A stretch of DNA of 64,000 nucleotides from Apostichopus japonicus. Lineage: Eukaryota; Echinodermata; Holothuroidea; Aspidochirotida; Stichopodidae. A model generated the notes under the pieces. It searched no databases and was not told the origin of the DNA. It saw nothing but the letters and a program-made list of their open reading frames with translations. The translations under genes and the position numbers were made by a program. Position 1 is the first letter of the stretch, and every line of letters starts with the position of its first letter. The stretch spans positions 26,115,611 to 26,179,610 of the forward strand of contig NC_092576.1 of assembly GCF_037975245.1 (NCBI RefSeq). The letters are read 5' to 3'. This document shows positions 60,889 to 64,000 of this stretch, one piece after another.

Positions 60889-61562
60889 CGATGTCCACCC
60901 TCTGCGGGTAGCACATGGGTCCATACTCAAGACAAATCCCCAATAATGAGCCAAGTAATTTTACCAAATTTTGAAGTATCAATACATCTTGATTCCTAGC
61001 ATAAAGCATATTTATGCTGGTGTAGCAAAGGCTATTTAATTCAATTTTATATATGATATGTTTAATTTTGATAGCCTACTTACCAACCACAGGCTTCTAA
61101 CTATACTAGCACATCCTTTGCTTTATAATGCATATAACTTGGACTTTATATATATTGCTTAGCCAAACCTGGGTTAGGTCAGACCTAGTCATTTAGGGCA
61201 TAGCCTATAGCTACATAAATACCATGAAAATAGATCTTCCCCATCTAACCGATGACAGTATAATTATACTAGAGTACACCTGGACCAGGGCTACCAGTAA
61301 GGGGTACAGGGCCCATTTTAATTTTGAGCAGTTATTAGTAGCAGTACAGCATTACAACTTACATGTGCAATGAAACAGGTTTCAGCCTGAGAAATTAATT
61401 CTTAAAAACTTGAAGTATGTTCAGACTAAAAGCAGCATATGGTGAATATAACATCCTATTACTGGGCCTTGCCTACCTACTGCATAGACATGATTGGGTA
61501 TCTGAACAAATTTCAGCCTTGCATAACATTAATACTAATAACAATGACATATAACTATGGCC

Positions 61563-61801
61563 GTGGCTATTCTTACGACTAGTCGTAACAATTATTTATA
61601 AACTATTCTTACGACATTGGCGAATTCAAACACAGTAAAGTAAATAAAGCAACTGCGCATGTAGTAGGGGTAACCCTAACCCTAACCGGAAATTATTGTT
61701 ACTCCTAGTTGTAAAAATAGTACTCCTATTGTAAAAATAGCCATGTTAAAGCAACTGCGCATTTATAAATTATTCTTACAACTAGTCGTAAGAATAGCCA
61801 C
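61563..61801. mobile_element. 239-bp MITE with 26-bp terminal inverted repeats
   Basis: The left end GTGGCTATTCTTACGACTAG (continuing TCGTAA) is mirrored by the right end with one mismatch. AAGCAACTGCGCAT occurs twice inside, and a short telomere-like (CCCTAA) run lies near 61672-61688. No coding frame and no clear target duplication. Superfamily unknown. Confidence 0.65.
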
Positions 61802-63742
61802 TTTGTATTACTGTACTATAGGCCTACCCAGCATTATTTGCTCATGTTTTTCTTCCAATAAGAATACTTTGTATATTTTGCCTAGGCTACATAATGATAC
61901 TGACATGATTGTTACTTCCTAGCATTCTTTCCATGTACAGTAATACCAATTAATATACACTCATAATACTAACTAATAAACAAATCGAGCGCATTGTACA
62001 ATAACTCTAGGCCATTCAAACTAGAGTTGGGTTTCTCCAACCCCAGCTTTATATAACTTTTGAATAATATGATACAACTTTTGCAAGTATTGTACATAGG
62101 ACTACAGTGGTAATACTAGTTCTATTCTATAGCCTTTGAACTACAAAGGCTAGAATAATAGGACTAGTACAACAACTAGGCCTACTGTACTTGCTGCTAG
62201 ACCTACCACATATTATTAAATAGCCTACACAGGATCGATTAAAAGTGCCTTACCTAGTCTAAAGCCTAGGCTAAAATTCATGTCAAAGTTCTCGACAGGG
62301 TATGGTACATACTCGTCGTGAATAGCTGTATACCACTGAAAATGCTGCCTATTAATAACCCATTGATATAAGGCCTAAACTCACGAGCTTATTTGACCGT
62401 GTGTTTGTCTCTAGCTTAGACACGTTAGGCCTACTAACTGTGTAACATAAATCTGATCGCGTACAAAAGCCTAGCCAGACTTTAGAGGCCCAACGTGACC
62501 TAGAATAATTCAGCTTGACTCGCTGATTTAAGCAGGAAAGTTACTACATGCGACACACAACGTATGTAGACTGTATCCTTTCAGTACGCCTAATCTATGT
62601 CAAACCGAAATGCGTACTCGCATGTTTGAATGTATCACAGATTATGCAAAATTCACTACTGTTCTCGGTAAAAAAATAACCTTTAAACTGGCCTAACACA
62701 GTACCAGCACAACACTGAAGTACGTCAATGTGGGAGATGCACGCAAGGTACGTGCAAAATGCGATCTGCTTTGAAAAGAAATGGAACTGACCAGAGCACG
62801 CTTCGATATTTCGGCTACATTTCTGTCAAACGAACCATTGGATTCGTAATCTATGTTGAAACGAGTTATGCTATAGTCGAAAATATGGTCATCTATTTTT
62901 ACTTATTGGGCTCAGTACGTGAACTGACTGTAAACAGTTCAACACAAGTGAATATGCTAAAACTGTAGTAATGTTCTACCTTGAAGTGTTTCACCAAACA
63001 TGCAGATATATATACATATGAAAAAATCTAGGCAGCCAACTGAGCACAGTTCATTTTTTTCAAAAAGAATTGGGACAAACTGCCTAAAAGGCATACACCA
63101 TTTTTTCCTTCTAGAAGTACGACTTTCCCGTTTAAGGGTTGTAATTTGTAGCCGCTTTCAGCCACCCTTGACTGTGGAATGGGACTTGCCTTAATGTGAA
63201 AAGTTCCCTCCTGCACTCACACCTTGAAAAATAACATTCATAGAAACAGTATTGCTTGCAAAGGTTGTAAAGTTAAAACTCCCCTTTATTTAACGAATAA
63301 TTTGGCACTCAACAAATGCTAACTGAATTTCTGTTACTAAACTATACATTTTAACATTCGAAACCATAAGATAAAGAAGCTAAAATAGTGAAGAAAGGCT
63401 TATTTAAAATGGACATGGTATAAATACATATATGATGCATTACACTTATTACTTATCTAATAGACTGAAGGATACTGGTGAACAATTTGCAATTGGGATT
63501 TGGTTTTCAACAAGTAATACAGAAACAAGGCAAATTTTTGAAACAACTTCACACAATCATTTTAAGCATTGTAATCAGGTGTCCCTTTTTGTGTATCGGT
63601 TCCTTCTCTCCAATAGGGTCTTTGATGGGGACTTAATTGTCCTTCCTGATCCTTTTTTCAACAAAACTAAACTAAACATTCACCACCTAATCTATACTGT
63701 ATGTACTGTAACTGTTCCAAACTTGGTTTATCTCCCTGATAG

Positions 63743-64000
63743 CTCATCATGGATCATGGTCCACAATCATATCGCACCAAGAGAAGAAAAATCAATGATG
63801 AAGTGTTAAACTACATACAACCAATATCAGATGAATCTTGCGGGCAAAATAATTTCTCTGGACCAATAGATAACACCAGGAAGGACAATGATAAATCTTT
63901 ACATATCAAGGAAAAAAGGAGCCAACTGCAGCAGTTGCACCAACTGGAACAGTTGTCTGAAAATGATGTTGCTGATGGTGTTGACAGTGATTTGTTCCAG
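63743..64000 (+). CDS. Gene E: start of a coding exon, runs off the window
   Basis: After the acceptor TCCCTGATAG (63742), ATG at 63749 in a strong context (ATCATGG) opens 84 codons without a stop to the last base. The protein starts MDHGPQSYRTKRRKINDEV, then polar sequence and a Gln/Leu-rich helix (KEKRSQLQQLHQLEQLSE). The basic YRTKRRKI start recalls transposase-derived proteins of marine animals; that is a weak impression. A start at the exon-1 ATG (59740) would instead read 23 codons and stop, overlapping this start. Confidence 0.45.

Noticed and set aside
61672-61688. Telomere or interstitial telomeric repeat
   Set aside because: Only two to three CCCTAA units inside a MITE, far too short for a telomere.
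1-64000. tRNA or rRNA genes and CRISPR arrays
   Set aside because: I saw no cloverleaf with A and B boxes, no rRNA-like conserved core, and the tandem repeats lack the repeat-spacer pattern.

Overview
The window is from an animal nuclear genome, probably a marine deuterostome invertebrate and perhaps an echinoderm. The evidence is AT-rich DNA, genes split into short exons with GT..AG introns, a metazoan histone-type 3' stem-loop, many TA, TATC and homopolymer runs, and a dense mix of Ty3/gypsy, L1-Tx1, CR1/L2-like, Tc1/mariner and Harbinger elements. The species assignment is inference. There is no bacterial or viral gene layout, CRISPR array or rRNA gene.

The left part (1-22 kb) holds three copies of a 0.47-kb MITE, two of them identical by eye. 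It also holds the remains of a Lys/Arg-rich gene (6.9-7.8 kb) and BEN-domain gene A (13.8-17.8 kb, perhaps starting at 11.2 kb). One exon of gene A is split by a 576-bp repeat with a 21-bp target duplication. Two foldback elements and an L2-like LINE tail lie just upstream of its exons.

The middle (23-39 kb) starts with a decayed Tc1/mariner transposase packaged like a replication-dependent histone gene: tandem CCAAT boxes, TATA box, short leader, no intron, and a perfect histone 3' stem-loop 20 nt after the stop with a U7-type purine element. Directly behind it come gene B, which encodes an RPA-like OB-fold protein in five exons, and gene C, a coiled-coil plus BEN protein in at least six exons. 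A full-length, apparently intact L1-Tx1 LINE sits antisense in the first intron of gene C. Genes A, B and C share strand and probable DNA-binding roles, so they may form a cluster. Several frames fail to chain, partly at homopolymer runs.

The right part (39-58 kb) is a nest of elements. A Ty3/gypsy fossil carries an L1-Tx1 tail inside its pol region, and its two LTRs differ by two blocks with intron edges. Next come a Harbinger fragment, a second gypsy fossil, a C2H2 zinc-finger ORF, a CR1-like LINE with a second truncated L1-Tx1 copy, and a GC-rich 61-bp tandem array. The end (59.5-64 kb) looks like the promoter, first exon, long first intron and second exon of another gene (E), which runs off the window.
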